64,000 nt of DNA from Tachypleus tridentatus (GCF_004210375.1 NC_134827.1:100487285-100551284); one strand, 5' to 3'; numbered from the stretch's first letter, positions 41,901-54,097 are shown. The notes: generated from the letters alone by a model not told the origin. Translations and numbers: made by a program.

Positions 41901-43755
41901 TAACATCACTTTTAGGTGAGTTTTGGTTTTCAACCACATCCATTATTAACAGTGTTGGTTTCACACACACTTCTTTAGACTCTTCTATATATCTTAACCA
42001 CTTCCATTATTAACAGTGTTGGTTTCACACACACTTCTTTAGACTCTTCTATATATCTTAACCACTTCCATTATTAACAGTGTTGGTTTCACACACACTT
42101 CTTTAGACTCTTCTATATATCTTAACCCCTTCCATTATTAACAGTGTTGGTTTCACACACACTTCTTTAGACTCCTCTATATATCTTAACCACTTCCATT
42201 ATTAACAGTGTTGGTTTCACACACACTTCTTTAGACTCCTCTATATATCTTAACCACTTCCATTATTAACAGTGTTGGTTTCACACACACTTCTTTAGAC
42301 TCTTCTATATATCTTAACCCCTTCCATTATTAACAATGTTGGTTTCACACACACTTCTTTATGTTAACCACTTCCATTATTAACAGTGTTGGTTTCACAC
42401 ACACTTCTTTATGTTAACCACTTCCATTATTAACAGTGTTGGTTTCACACTCACTTCTTTAGACTCCTCTATATATCTTAACCACTTCCATTATTAACAG
42501 TGTTGGTTTCACACTCACTTCTTTAGACTATTCTATATATCTTAACCACTTCCATTATTAACAGTGTTGGATTCACACTCACTTCTTTAGACTCTTCTAT
42601 ATATCTTAACCACTTCCATTATTAACAGTGTTGGTTTCACACTCACTTCTTTAGACTCCTCTATATATCTTAACCACTTCCATTATTAACAGTGTTGGTT
42701 TCACACTCACTTCTTTAGACTCTTCTATATATGTTAACCCCTTCCATTATTAACAGTGTTGGTTTCACACACACTTCTTTAGACTCTTCTACATATGTTA
42801 ACCCCTTCCATTATTAACAGTGTTGGTTTCACACTCACTTCTTTAGACTCTTCTATATATGTTAACCACTTCCATTATTAACAGTGTTGGTTTCACACAC
42901 ACTTCTTTAGACTCTTCTATATATCTTAACCCCTTCCATTATTAACAGTGTTGGTTTCACACACACTTCTTTAGACTCTTCTATATATCTTAACCCCTTC
43001 CATTATTAACAGTGTTGGTTTCACACACACTTCTTTAGATTCTTCTATATATCTCAACCACTTCCATTATTAACAGTGTTGGTTTCACACACACTTCTTT
43101 AGACTCTTCTATATATCTTAACCACTTCCATTATTAACAGTGTTGGTTTCACACACACTTCTTTAGACTCTTCTATATATCTTAACCCCTTCCATTATTA
43201 ACAGTGTTGGTTTCACACACACTTCTTTAGACTCTTCTATATATCTTCTGCTAAAACATGAGAATCTTGCTGCAATTTTTTTTACATATAATATCTTTGA
43301 CCAGCCAAAACTTTAATTTCTACATACTTGTCATATGATATTTCCGTTCCAAGAGCCTTCACTGGATTTACAACACTAGTGCATACAGTAGGACTACTTG
43401 TACTATTTTAAGCTATATAACAGTAAGGTACTTTCAGATTGGTCGAAATGATAACCAATCACAGTGTAAACTATTGACACATGATTGTACTCTGGTACAT
43501 TTTCACACAATAAAACAGTTATATTCCAGTAATATTTGTTACTTATATTCCTTTTCCTTAACATTTCCATAATTATTTCCAATAGTATACATGTAACTTA
43601 AAAAAAATTGTAAGAAAAGAGTACTAATGACCCACACAACAATTACGTTACATGAACTTGCCAAGAAAATCCCCTTTTAAAATAATTTTGCATTGTGCTT
43701 TCAACTACAGCACTAAACACACACATACAAATGCACCGTAGATTACGTTTGACAT

Positions 43756-43791
<36 letters not shown>

Positions 43792-44236
43792 GGCAATATT
43801 ATTGTTTGAAGAGCAAATGAAAGAAATAAGGTTTTCTGTAGGATCTTGTCGGAGTATTCTAACACCTGGAAACTGCTTGGCTATCTTACAAAAGTTTTCA
43901 TCAACTTTTGTCCATTGGTCATATAACTTAACAAGACTGATATTTAACTGAAAATAGTCCTTTAAAATATTATGATATGTGTTATCCTGATTGTTATCTG
44001 TAACAGAAATTACAGTTTTGGACAATTTGTTTAGAGGATTGTTAGCTCTTTCTTTTGTCCGTGTGTTTGGTTTTCTTTTCTTATTAGGAACCACATTATC
44101 TCCTTCTGGAATTGAGCAACTTTCTTCACTTGGTTCATTGTGAACTTTGTAAAGAAGGTTTCCTTTGTCATCTTGTTTGATTGACCACACATATCCAGCA
44201 AGACTACTCATCCACTCATCTTCATTTTTCCACCAC
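38982..44236 (-). CDS. OGG1: 8-oxoguanine DNA glycosylase OGG1, five exons
   Basis: Nuclear/mitochondrial base-excision repair enzyme that removes 8-oxoguanine opposite C and nicks the strand. Exons in coding order: 44236-43790, 41082-40800, 40248-40104, 39581-39532 and 39035-38982, all GT-AG and in phase, ending FKEKRISK. The first has [17 protein letters not shown] and [20 protein letters not shown] then SSNNNIAR. The second ends in the helix-hairpin-helix LPGVGAK, holding the catalytic Lys at the splice junction; the next starts [19 protein letters not shown], with the catalytic Asp. The last two give [17 protein letters not shown] and [10 protein letters not shown]. About 326 aa are present; exon 1 (roughly 25-40 aa) was not found. 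A basic, low-complexity insert ([16 protein letters not shown]) lies in the N-terminal domain relative to human OGG1. Confidence 0.95.
39298..39383. repeat. 42-bp tandem duplication in OGG1 intron
   Basis: TGATGACACATCCAGCAACA then a GTCTGCTACCATTTC-type end occurs twice in tandem, with a few differences. Confidence 0.85.
41931..43247. repeat. 64-bp minisatellite in OGG1 intron, about 21 units
   Basis: Units with ACTTCCATTATTAACAGTGT, TGGTTTCACACACACTTC and TTTAGACTCTTCTATATATC. Two neighbouring units around 42355-42420 are shorter, lacking the AGACTCTTCTATATATC part. A run of units near 42440-42720 carries CACACTCACTTC in place of CACACACACTTC. It lies between the OGG1 exons at 41082 and 43790. 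Confidence 0.96.
43761..43789. repeat. (CA)n microsatellite at the OGG1 splice donor
   Basis: About 14 CA units on + (GT on the coding strand). The first GT at 43789-43788 is itself the 5' splice site after the exon ending GCCAG at 43790. Confidence 0.93.
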
Positions 44237-44644
44237 CTACGAAACAAGAAAGAAATACCAATGTTTTAATATAATAAAAATATATCAACATATCAAGTAA
44301 ATTGTAGTTACGTAAATCACATATAATTTAAGAACTACCATATATTGTACCAAGTGCATGTCATAATGGTTCTGCTTGAATGAACATACTGATTGTATGT
44401 TGGGTCTGAAATAACCGTCTTTGTACCCTATGCAGTGCCTTAACTGTATACAAAAAAATTTGCAAAGAGTTAACATATGGCACCAGTATTTGGAAGAAGA
44501 AATCAATTTAATAGCACTCCATAAATAAACTTTGATAAAAACAGTGTTTAACACTACATACTAAGTTTTGTTGTCAGGACACAGCCCAAAAAAACAGAGA
44601 ACTGTTAGTTAAACAGAGAGTATGCACAAAAGATTTAAGTGATG
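44237..44644. other. OGG1 upstream intron sequence
   Basis: AT-rich; no OGG1 exon 1 seen. AGTATGCACAAAAG at 44629-44642 is a weak candidate for a Tc1 left terminal repeat. Confidence 0.5.
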
Positions 44645-44746
44645 CCAGCTGGACTCTCCAGTAAACACTGTCAAGTATATACACCCTAAATCATGCTGGT
44701 TGGGCTTTCCAGTAAACACTGTCAAGTAGATACACCCTAAATCATG
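44645..44746. repeat. 51-bp tandem repeat, two units left of LINE copy B
   Basis: Two units, 44645-44695 and 44696-44746, of the repeat also present at 50657-50809 and in the same orientation. They sit directly outside the LINE 3' tail. The first unit is slightly diverged at its start. Together with the right-hand array they look like one five-unit array split by the LINE. Confidence 0.92.
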
Positions 44747-44762
44747 CTGGTTGGTTGGTTGG

Positions 44763-45475
44763 TTGATTTGGTGTTTTATGGCACAAACCAGCTAGGCTCT
44801 CTGTGCCAAACATATGGTGAAAAGTTAAAATTAAAGTAAATTCAGTAAAATTCATAACAGAAAATTAAGGTAAAACAAAACAAAGTTTAAAATAAAACAT
44901 AAATAACATAAAACCAATGTTTACATCTAATGTACAGCATTAAGAGAAAAACTATAGTAATACAAGTTGTAAAGGACTTTCTGTATCATAACTGTAATAA
45001 TCATTACTCACCAGGAAGAACAACAGGTAAGTATAAAAACCATCAATCACCTGAAGTTGGCCTTTCCAGTACTGTTCCAAGTTATTTGACGTTGTGGCCA
45101 TTTTCAAAAAGGAAAGTAATAAAAAGGTTTTAAAAGATGTGTAGTAAAATTATAATAATAACTCGCCAGGATGACTAACGGGTAGTTCAAACAGCAGCGT
45201 TAATCACCTGAAGTTGACCTTTCCAGTCCTGGTTCTGAGTTATTTGACATTACTGCCAGTTTCTAATTTCAAATTGAACTAGATGAACTGTGATTTTTGA
45301 AAGGGAGCCACATTAAAAAGGTGTAATGTTTAAATTAAAAAACTTAAATGGTATTAAAAAAGTTAATGGCCTTTGGAAAACTAAAAACATTGCCAAGGTG
45401 GACAGAGTCACCATCACCAATAACACTGTCTAACGTTATGGACAAACCTTGGGACAGAACATGTTTAAAATGGTG
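44763..45475 (-). repeat. LINE 3' UTR with internal tandem duplication
   Basis: The segment 45007-45103 and the segment 45161-45264 are diverged copies of one another. Each begins CTCACCAGG or CTCGCCAGG, carries CACCTGAAGTTG, CCTTTCCAGT and GTTATTTGAC, and ends near CATTTTC or CAGTTTC. They are two imperfect direct repeats about 155 bp apart. Toward the left end, GGTGTTTTATGGCACAAACC and AGCTAGGCTCTCTGTGCC form the element's 3' end before the TTGG tail. Confidence 0.65.
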
Positions 45476-48400
45476 TCATTGTTGAGAGTCATAACGATGA
45501 CAAGAAAGTAAAATGTAGCTTATTGTGATCTGAGTGTTACACAGACTACACAATGGTGCATCAGTTCCTGATAAAAGAAAACGATGAGTTAAAAAACTGT
45601 GACCAACGTGTAGTCTAGTCAGAACAACTTCCTCTTTCCAATCCTTATGAAAGCAATTTATTTGGAAAAGTTTGTTTTCACATTGCTCACTCCAAGTGAA
45701 CTGCCAACTGGCACAGAGCCAAGTCTTGAATACAGGACCATAGTCCATGTATGAAACAGGCACAGCAGTCATAGTGCCAGAGCAGATGGACGTAGCTGTG
45801 GTGTCGGCGACCTTGTTCCTGCAAATACCAATGTGGCCCAGTATCCAAAAAAATTGGACAGGAGTAGATGTTAAAGAGAAATGGGCTAGTCAGTTTTGAA
45901 TATCAGCGAAAACAAGGTGTGAACCAATGTGAAGCAATTTCAGGGCCAGTAGAAAACTAAGCAAGTCAGTATAAATAGTGCAGTTTGAGTACTGCTTAGC
46001 TTCTATGTGATCCAGGGCAAGAGAAATGGCATACAGTTTAGAAGTGAACACAGAAGGCGTAGAGGGAATTCTGTGCAACCATGAAACCACACAGTCACCC
46101 GATTTTGAATCATCCATAGAAATGGGAGTAAAAGGATGGTTCGAAAGAAATTCAGCAAATAAGACAGTACTTCCAGTCAGGAGTATCTGCTTTACTCAGA
46201 TGACTTAAAGAAAGATCACATTTGGGGATTGTAATTAGCCATGTTGAAATGGGCTGACCAGTGAATACAACAATGTCATCCATGGACAGACCCAATTCAT
46301 CCTATTATGCCTGGACACGAAGGCCAAAAGGAGCAATGGCAGATTGTCTGTTCTGAAAAAGCATGGCCCACAGAGGAAGGAAAACACAATCCCAGGTGGG
46401 ATGCTTTGGTAAGGAACGAAGTTTTGAAGCATATAGTAAAGACAGTTGCAAATGGCAAAGGTGCAAAGAAGGTTCATGAGACTCTATGTACAAGCTCTAA
46501 CTGGGGAAGTACAGAAAGCCCCAGTGTTGAGCCGAAGTCCTTGATGATGAATAGGGTCCAGCATCTTTAAGGCCGATGGTCTGGCAGAACCATGGACCAG
46601 TGATCCATAGTCAAGTTTCAATCGAATAAGAGCACAATATATCTTTAGCACAGAATGTTGATCAGCTACCCAAGTGGTGGTAGAAAGGACACAGAGGATG
46701 TTCAGTGCTCTTGTACATTTGACTTATAGCTGCTTGATGTGTGGTATAAAGGTCAGTTTATGGCCAAAGATAAGTCCCAAGAACTTTGTCTCAGGGACCA
46801 CAGGCAGCAGAATTTCACCGATACAGAGTTCAGGATCAGGGTGAATACCCCATTGGCAGCAAAGGTGCACGCAAACGGTTTTAAAGAGAGAGAAGGTAAA
46901 GCCATTTGCTATGGTCCACTTCAGTACACAATTGAGGGCAGTCAGTAGCTGCTGCTCAATATACCTCATGTTCAACAACTGATATGACATATGAAAGCCG
47001 TGGACATAGAGCCCATTTACAACAGTGAGAGGAAGTTGTTCAGTGATAACATTAATTTTATACTGAAAAATGTGACACTCAGAACACAGGCTTGAGGGAC
47101 TCCAAGTTCCTGTACAAAAGAACGGGAAAGTGTCGAACTCACACGAACTTGGAATCTCCTGTCCATTAAAATTTTTTTAATAAAAATGGGCAAATGGCCA
47201 TGTAACCAATATATATGGAGGTTTTACAAAATGCCATATCTCCATGTTGTATCATAAGCCTTCTCAATGTCAAAGAATATTGATACAAGATGTTGTTGTT
47301 TGAAAAAGGCTTCTCTGATTGATATTTCAAGTCAAATCAGGTGGTCCATGGTTGAGTGCTGTCATTGCAACCCACACTAGATGGGCAAGAGGAGGTTGTT
47401 TGATTCGAGGAACCAAAGAAGATGAGCATTAACCATCCTTTCTAAAGTTACAGAGACAGTTCATCAAAGCAACTGGATGGTAGTTGGAAGGAATCTTGGG
47501 ATCCTTCCCTGGCTTAGAGAAAAGTAGGACAATAGCCTGGTGCCAGAGATCAGGTAAAACATTCTCCTGTCAGATCCATTTAAAAACAATCAGAAGAATA
47601 GCAAGAGAAGCACAAGATAGATGGCATAGCATGTCATAGTGTATATCATCAGGTCCAACCAATGTACTGCCAGACCAATGAAGGGCCGGTTTGAGTTCCA
47701 CCAGTGTAAAGGGATGATTATAGTCATAGAGACAATCAGCTCAAAAGGAAAGAGGTGATTGTTCTGCCCAAGTCTTGATGGCTAAGAAGGTGGAAGAAGA
47801 AGCAGAAGTACTAGACACTTGGCAAAAGCTTTCACCTAGTCCTAGAGTATCAGCGATGCTCCAGGTGTCAGCTACTTGGCCATTAGAGAGCAAGAACAAG
47901 AGGGGGACAGAATTATATTGCCCATTGTCCTTTTGAATCTTGTCCCATATGACTTTGGAACTGGTGATAGAAGATATGCTGGTTGTGAACCTAATCCAAG
48001 ATTCCTTCTGGCTTTGACGTATTACCCACCGAGCATGTGAACGGGCCTGCTGGAAAGCAATGAGGTTCGAGAGTGTGGGATATCTAAGGAAAGTATCCCA
48101 GGCCTGTTTTTCAACCTTCTGTGCCATGTGGCAGGCAGGATTCCCACATGGACGAGGATATAGTGGAAAACGTGTTTAGGTTTCAGAAATATATTGAGCA
48201 GCTGCTTGTATAATACAGTCAGTTACTGCTGTCACACAGTTGTCTATTGATGGCAGGATCAAGTTTTGCAAGACAAGTGAAAGAGGAACAGTTTGCTTGA
48301 TCAAGCTTCCACCAGGGCCCATGGGTCGGGTGGCATTTAGCATGGCCTATCTCTCTCAAAATTATAGGAAAAGGATCACTGCCTCATGGATTATTGTCAA

Positions 48401-48993
48401 TCCTTCATGAAAAATGGGAGAATAATGAAGGAGAGCAAATTAAGAGATCAATAGCAGTAAAGGACTGACTAGGTGCATGAAAATAAGTAGAAGAACCAGT
48501 ATTGAAAAAAGAAAGGCTGTGATCAAAGAGCATACACTCTACAGGGCAACCCCTCCTATCAATATCAGCACTTCTCCAGAAGGGATGATGTCCATTAAAG
48601 TCCACCAGGATGAAAAACAGACAGCAACTGTTCAATGAGAGCATTAAGGTCTGACTGATCATTGGTCTCTCCAGGTAACAGGTAGAGAGAACAAAGAGTG
48701 ATGGTATGACCCAAGAAAACACGGATGGCTATGGCCTCCAAGAGTGTGTCGAGTGGCAAAGACAGGTCAGGCACCTGCTGATCAACCAACAGTGCCACCC
48801 CTCCATGCACTCATCCATCATACAGTCTGTCATTTCTGTACAAAGAAAACTGATGAAAGGTGACTGTATCAGTAGGTTTCAGAAATATTTCCTGTAAGGA
48901 GAGACATACAGGATGGTAGGAAGCAATCAATGTTTTGATGTCATCCAGATTAGAATATAAACCTCGAAATTTCCATTGTATCAAGGTGGTCAT
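45476..48993 (-). pseudogene. LINE ORF2 (endonuclease, RT, RNase H), copy B
   Basis: In order: the endonuclease opens at 48993 with LIQWKFRGL and LQE, followed by VDFNGHHPFW (GDFN-like) and FTAIDLLI near 48620-48430. A pre-RT linker lies at 48127-47741. RT core and thumb lie at about 47500-46700, with the active-site box reading YVHG: the Asp of copy A has become His (codon 47000-47002). RNase H lies at 46117-45890 with FTSKLYAISLALDHIE and IYTD. The C-terminal region at 45772-45476 has VVLTRLHVGHSFLTHRFLL and CSLC. Multiple frameshifts and stops make it non-functional. Confidence 0.87.
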
Positions 48994-49305
48994 TTTTATT
49001 TACGTGTAGGTGAATTTGGTAGAGAACCCTTCTATTTATGACCATGTCTTTTTCTTTACTGTCTTTATTCAAGAGAGGCAGGTCTTTGCTGGTGGAAGAA
49101 GATTACAGTGACTGAGGATGTAAACAAATGATCGTTTTGCATCATGGGGTTGAAGATGTGTCCAAGTAAATGCTTGTACCTAAAACCAAAGGAAGGGGTC
49201 TTGGGATTTATTGGAATGTATTGAAGGGACAGAGATGGAGATTGAAATTGATTCATCAACCTTTATAACCATATAGGTCAAAAGACTTTTCATTTGTTTT
49301 GAGAA

Positions 49306-49890
49306 CTATTCTTTTGGAGGCACAGAGAGATCTGTCTGTACTCCCACTGTAGTAGTGGAACAGAGTACAGCAGCATATGTCCGAGATGAAGTGGCAGACA
49401 GCAACTTCCGAGCCTCAGGATAAGTAATGTTATGAATCGTTTTTAAAAGTTGCACCTCTTTTACTTCCAACCACTTAGGGCAAGAATGAAAATAGGACAG
49501 GTGAAAGCCTTTGCAACTGATGCAATGAGGGTCCATTTCACACTCATAAGCATCATGGTCTTGCCACTGCAACGAGCACATGTCAAGGAACCATGACATG
49601 ATGTCTTCGAGTGACCGAACTGTTGACACCGGAAACATCGGAGAGGGTTTGGAATGTATGGCTGTTGTCTGTAATTAAGATAACCTGCATCAATGGTGGC
49701 AGGTGGACGTGATAACATAAATGTGAGAATGAGGACATTGGTCGGCATCATAATTCCATCTTTGCGAGTGGAGATGCACCTCACTGCAGAAACTCCTTGG
49801 GTGGAGAAACCAGCAAAAATCCCGGACTCTGGGATATTCTTCAAATACCTCTCAAGAATAACTCCTCATAATGAATTTAAAGTAGCATGA
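49306..49890 (-). pseudogene. LINE ORF1 (gag-like, zinc knuckle), copy B
   Basis: Two overlapping minus-strand frames together cover a typical LINE ORF1. The upstream frame reads through NIPESGIFAGFSTQGVSAVR and then a knuckle-like CFRCQQFGHSKTSC followed by CARC. The other frame holds CEMDPHCISCKGFHLSYFHSC, then CPKWLEVKEV and a tail ending VGVQTDLSVPPKE. The switch of frame inside the knuckle region shows a frameshift. The family protein binds element RNA in the ribonucleoprotein. Diverged coding traces continue toward the 5' end to about 50170. The copy A counterpart is at about 3970-4550. Confidence 0.82.
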
Positions 49891-50656
49891 GGTTTATCCT
49901 CAATAGGTATATACCCAATTGCCTTTGAATGCAAAAGGAGTTCACTGTGTTGAGATGTGGATGTTTCCACCAATATGTCACCAGATCAAAGCTTCTTTAC
50001 TGACTTAAGAGAGCCAGCAAGTCCCTTCTGAATGAAAAAGGGTGACATTTGCTAGAAAGATTTGTCTGAAAGTAAATGCAATATAAGAATATGAGGTACA
50101 ACAGATGATACAAATGATGAGGACTGCTGCTCAGAATCTTCAAGATGTGGTCATTTACTTGTAGACTATTTTTTCATTATTTTATTAAGATTTTTAATTG
50201 GAGTATCCATAATGAAAAAAGGAAAATTTCAGTGCCCACTGACCTCACCCACCATAAAGCCCTATGAGGGGATGCACAACAACATCAAACAAGGGCATTG
50301 CAGCAAAGCCAGGGTTTCATTAACACTATACCCAAACACCAACATCAAATACGATGTCCACAATACCTTTTGAGAATATGAAACACTAGTACTTGGTTGA
50401 CCCTAGCCCAAGTGGACCAGCCGACTGACCCAAGGGGGCCACCCCAATGGTGCCCATCTACAGGAATCCAAGCCCAAAGTGGTGTATTAGGGTTGGATCC
50501 CTCAACCACCAGGATCCTCTCCTTTTCTTCATGGGTCATCATGCATGGCAAACACGTGGGTGGATGTTTAGATCCCAGAGGAGGTAAACAGAAAGAATAG
50601 AACCTTCCCTAAAAGGGCTCCCTCATCACATACAGGAATCCACATTGAGAGGCATA

Positions 50657-50809
50657 CTGGTTGGACTCTCCAGTAAACACAGTCAAGTAGATACACCCTA
50701 AATCATGCTGGTTGGACTCTCCAGTAAACACTGTCAAGTAGATACACCCTAAATCATGCTGGTTGGACTCTCCAGTAAACACTGTCAAGTAGATACACCC
50801 TAAGTCATA
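50657..50809. repeat. 51-bp tandem repeat, three units right of LINE copy B
   Basis: Units at 50657-50707, 50708-50758 and 50759-50809, nearly identical to copy A. The boundary with the LINE is in register with the array left of the LINE, so LINE insertion did not shift the repeat phase. Confidence 0.95.
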
Positions 50810-51609
50810 AGATCAAGACAGGTACATTTGAAAATAGGAAAGGAAGAGGCAGAACACCTAAACTCAATGGTTTGATGTCAAGTATCTTCATTTACACAGC
50901 CTTCATGATAGAAGGAAGACTACAACTGTTCTCAACCATCAGATAAACTATCATGTACCAAATGACAGAAGTGGTCAGATCTACAGTATCAAGACACTCA
51001 ATGAGAATGGAATGTTTAGTCGTGTAGCAGTTAAAAAAACCTTTACTCCAACCTCCAAATATTTTCAAGAGACTGAAATTTTGTAAAAAGTACTAAAATG
51101 GGACTGTTGATGATTAGAAAAGGGTTATTATGGACAGAAGAGTACAAGTTTGAAATATTTGGTTCAAAGTGTATGTTGTACATTCTGCAGAAGCAAAGTG
51201 AAAGATACCTCAAAGCATAGCACTCATCATGAAGAACAAAGGAAACAGTGTAATGGTTTGGGGTGTTTTTCTGCTGAGGCAACAGAATACATTGGTAAAA
51301 TAGATGGAATAACAGACCAGTACCATTGGATACTGATCTGTGATGGTATATCAGTGGTTCGTGTATCATTTGTGAAAACTTCTACTACCAAGAAGATAAT
51401 GACCTCAAACACTTGTCCAACCCATAGAGAAATTACTTAGCTAAGAAAGAAGCTGCTGGAGTCATTCAAGCTAAACTCAAATACTTCCACCAAGTTTCTG
51501 TTGTACTAAATATGAAGATTAATACAATTTTGATGTTTTACCTTCTGTTGTTTGAAAATAGCCTGAAATCTAATTTTTGACTTTGTCTCAACACTTTTGC
51601 ACAGTACTG
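50810..51609 (+). mobile_element. Tc1/mariner-type transposon remnant, copy B
   Basis: Same remnant as 5467-6266, with nearly the same sequence and the same blocks, including the FEIFGS, MVWGCFSAE and QEDNDLKH traces. The right terminal repeat ends at 51609, followed by TA. A diverged AGTATGCACAAAAG at 44629-44642, outside the left 51-bp units, could be what remains of the left terminal repeat, which would place the 51-bp array and the LINE inside this transposon. That match is weak. Confidence 0.83.
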
Positions 51610-52647
51610 TATATATAATTTATATATATGACTGATGCTACATGTAAATTTCTAAGATCAACTATAAGATTTTCATGAAGAAATGTATTATTTCAGTGAC
51701 ACCAATAATCTACCAACATCACTCTGTATCTACAGCTGAGTTAGTGCCGTTTTTAAGTACACTAATACATAAATAAAGTACATGCTAGTAGTATATTAAT
51801 ATACTAAAATAAAAGATACAATTTCCTTTAACTTCACTAAAAATAGTGTAAAATTTTGCCCTGATGATGGTAACACGTTTACCGAAACTAACTGCTTGTA
51901 AGTTATATTAAATAACCTTACTTATTATTCTGCCAAAAACCTTTTTATTATTATTATTATTTGGAATTGTTACCCTTAATAATGATACTTTCCTAACCTT
52001 CAAATAAACTTACTTGTAATTTGTACAATTCCAATTCAGTTGAATAACTTAATATACATTACTAACACTGATGTGAATTATTCGCTGAAAACTTTACTAA
52101 CTAGTCATTAAAACCTAATATATTAATACTATTTGTAGTACTAGTTATACCTATATTTAATAATTTCATTTCAGTTTAGAGTTGTTTATTGATACAAAAC
52201 TTGCTATAACTTAGAAATAAATTACCGAAATGACTGTCCACAAGCAAGAGTAACATCTAGGTTCAACTCTTTAAAATTACATGATATGGTTCTCCAAATC
52301 ATTTTCAAAATGTTTTAAAACTTAACCCTAAAACTTAGAAATTACATGTTTTCCCTCACTTTATTTAAAAAGTACTAGTTATTAGATGCGTCGCCTGGTG
52401 TTAAAAACATATTTTATCATAAATATCGTTAACAGCTTGAGCACTCAACTGATTATCAATGTATGGTTTTTATAAGAAACGTAAGAAAAATATATTGAGA
52501 AGCATGTTGATTTGTAGTTTCATTCCAAGCATATATCTTACTCTGATAAAAAAAAAAAAGCTATTATCCATGCTAGCTTCTTTTACTACTGATGGAATGC
52601 AGCAGTTTAAATACTAACATTTTATTGGCATTTACTACAAAATGTCA
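51610..52647. other. AT-rich sequence in copy B, no gene seen
   Basis: Counterpart of 6267-7310, with no recognisable gene. The shorter (TTA)n run here shows microsatellite change since duplication. Confidence 0.7.
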
Positions 52648-52869
52648 GGTTCGTTTTGAATTTCGTGCAAAGCTACACATGGAGTAGCTGCTTCCCCTTT
52701 AATCTTTCACTGCTAAGTTAGGGAAAAGGACAACCCAAGAATAATGTAATTGATTGTGCTGTTATAACGCTCCCACAACTGAAACGGCGATCATGTTTAG
52801 CGGGATATTGATTCGAACCTACGATCCTCAGATTGCGACACCAGCCCCATAACCATGCTGGATACCATA
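52648..52869 (-). mobile_element. Old tRNA-derived SINE (family 1), copy B
   Basis: Counterpart of 7311-7532 in the second duplication copy, with the same orientation and boundaries and a few point changes. Confidence 0.8.
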
Positions 52870-53508
52870 ACTGTAAAAGCTGTAACTTATAATAAAATAA
52901 CATATGCAAAAAAAAATGTCTGTTTGATTCATAAGAAATCCAACAAACTATTTCGTTTGGTTGTGTGAGAATGTTTCGTCTGCGAGAATTCGAGTTCCTA
53001 ACCACCTGCCCCAAAAATGTACTAAAATATTACATAATAACCTAGTATATATACAAAATAAATAACGCATTATGTATTTTTTAGTTAAAACTTAATACAT
53101 ATTGTGTTAAATTTGTGATTTTTAATGTGCTAAAATTTGCACTTTAATTTTAAAAAATACAATATTCTAGACTTTTAAAATATCAACAAAACTTATCAAA
53201 TAGTTTATTAGGATAAGGATTGAGTCCGAAGCCCGCCGATAAGAGGCAACTTCTGCGGGTAAATGAAATCCTGTTGTGTCTTACACCACTTATAGGCCTG
53301 TGGCGGATATTTCGCGTTTATCATCAGTAAACCAACCTGGAAAAAAATAGAAAAAATAAATACTATTTTAATAAATGTAAAAATATTAGAATCTTATTCA
53401 TTACTTGCACAAATATTTAATTGCTGCAGTTTTGAAAAATCAATGACACGAAACATTGACGAAACTTTGTAAAATAGACGGCAACTGTTTATTGTGGAAA
53501 AACAAGTG
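52870..53508. other. AT-rich sequence between SINEs, copy B
   Basis: Counterpart of 7533-8172; no gene recognised. Confidence 0.6.
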
Positions 53509-53786
53509 GGGCCTGGCATGGCCTAGCGCGTTAAGGCGTGCGATAATCTGAGGGTCGCGGGTTCGCGCCCGAGTCGCGCCAAACATGCTCGCCCTCCCAG
53601 CCGTGGGAGCGTTATAAGGTGACGGTCAATCCCATTTTTCGTTGGTAAAAGAGTAGCCCAAGAGTTGGCGGTGGGTGGTGATGACTAGCTGCCTTCCCTC
53701 TAGTCTTACACTACTAAATTAGGGACGGCTAGCACAGATAGCCCTCGAGTAGCTTTGTGCAAAATTCCAAAACATACAAACAAACA
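53509..53786 (+). mobile_element. tRNA-derived SINE (family 1), copy B
   Basis: Same insertion as 8173-8446. The flanking duplication is AACAAGTG on the left and CACAAGTG on the right. This copy keeps a more consensus-like head (GGTTCGCGCCCGAGTCGCGC) than copy A. Confidence 0.93.
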
Positions 53787-54097
53787 AACACAAGTGTAGA
53801 GGATGACGTTTCGAAAGTCTTCCGCCTTTCGTCGTTCTCTACAGTTGTGTCTCCACAACAAAAAGTTGCCATCCATTCTACAAAGTTTCATCATGAATAC
53901 TTTACCTAAACAATCTATCAAAGAACACAAGATATTATCTACACGACTGCAGGTGTATGGCGAAGACAGTTCAGCCTATAAGTGTCTGTTAAACATCTTT
54001 GGAATATATTGCTTACGACCGTGATGCAAAGTAAGATGGTATGTGCCAGCTCTCTCTCTTATGGTTATTTGGGTATTAGTGTTTATATACCCTGGAG

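Larger units (their letters stand above)
44755..50656 (-). mobile_element. LINE with RNase H (I/Jockey-like), copy B, near full length
   Basis: About 5.9 kb on the minus strand. The 5' end is at 50656, followed by ORF1 with CCHC-type knuckles, ORF2 (endonuclease, reverse transcriptase, RNase H, C-terminal Cys/His region), a 3' UTR, and a short TTGG tail read on the + strand near 44755-44762. CTGGTTGG lies at both ends (44747-44754 and 50657-50664) and looks like an 8-bp target-site duplication, although each is also the start of a 51-bp repeat unit. The RNase H domain and the gag type suit the I/Nimb or Jockey-related groups; the exact clade needs a tree. Coding frames are broken throughout, so the element is inactive. 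Confidence 0.9.
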
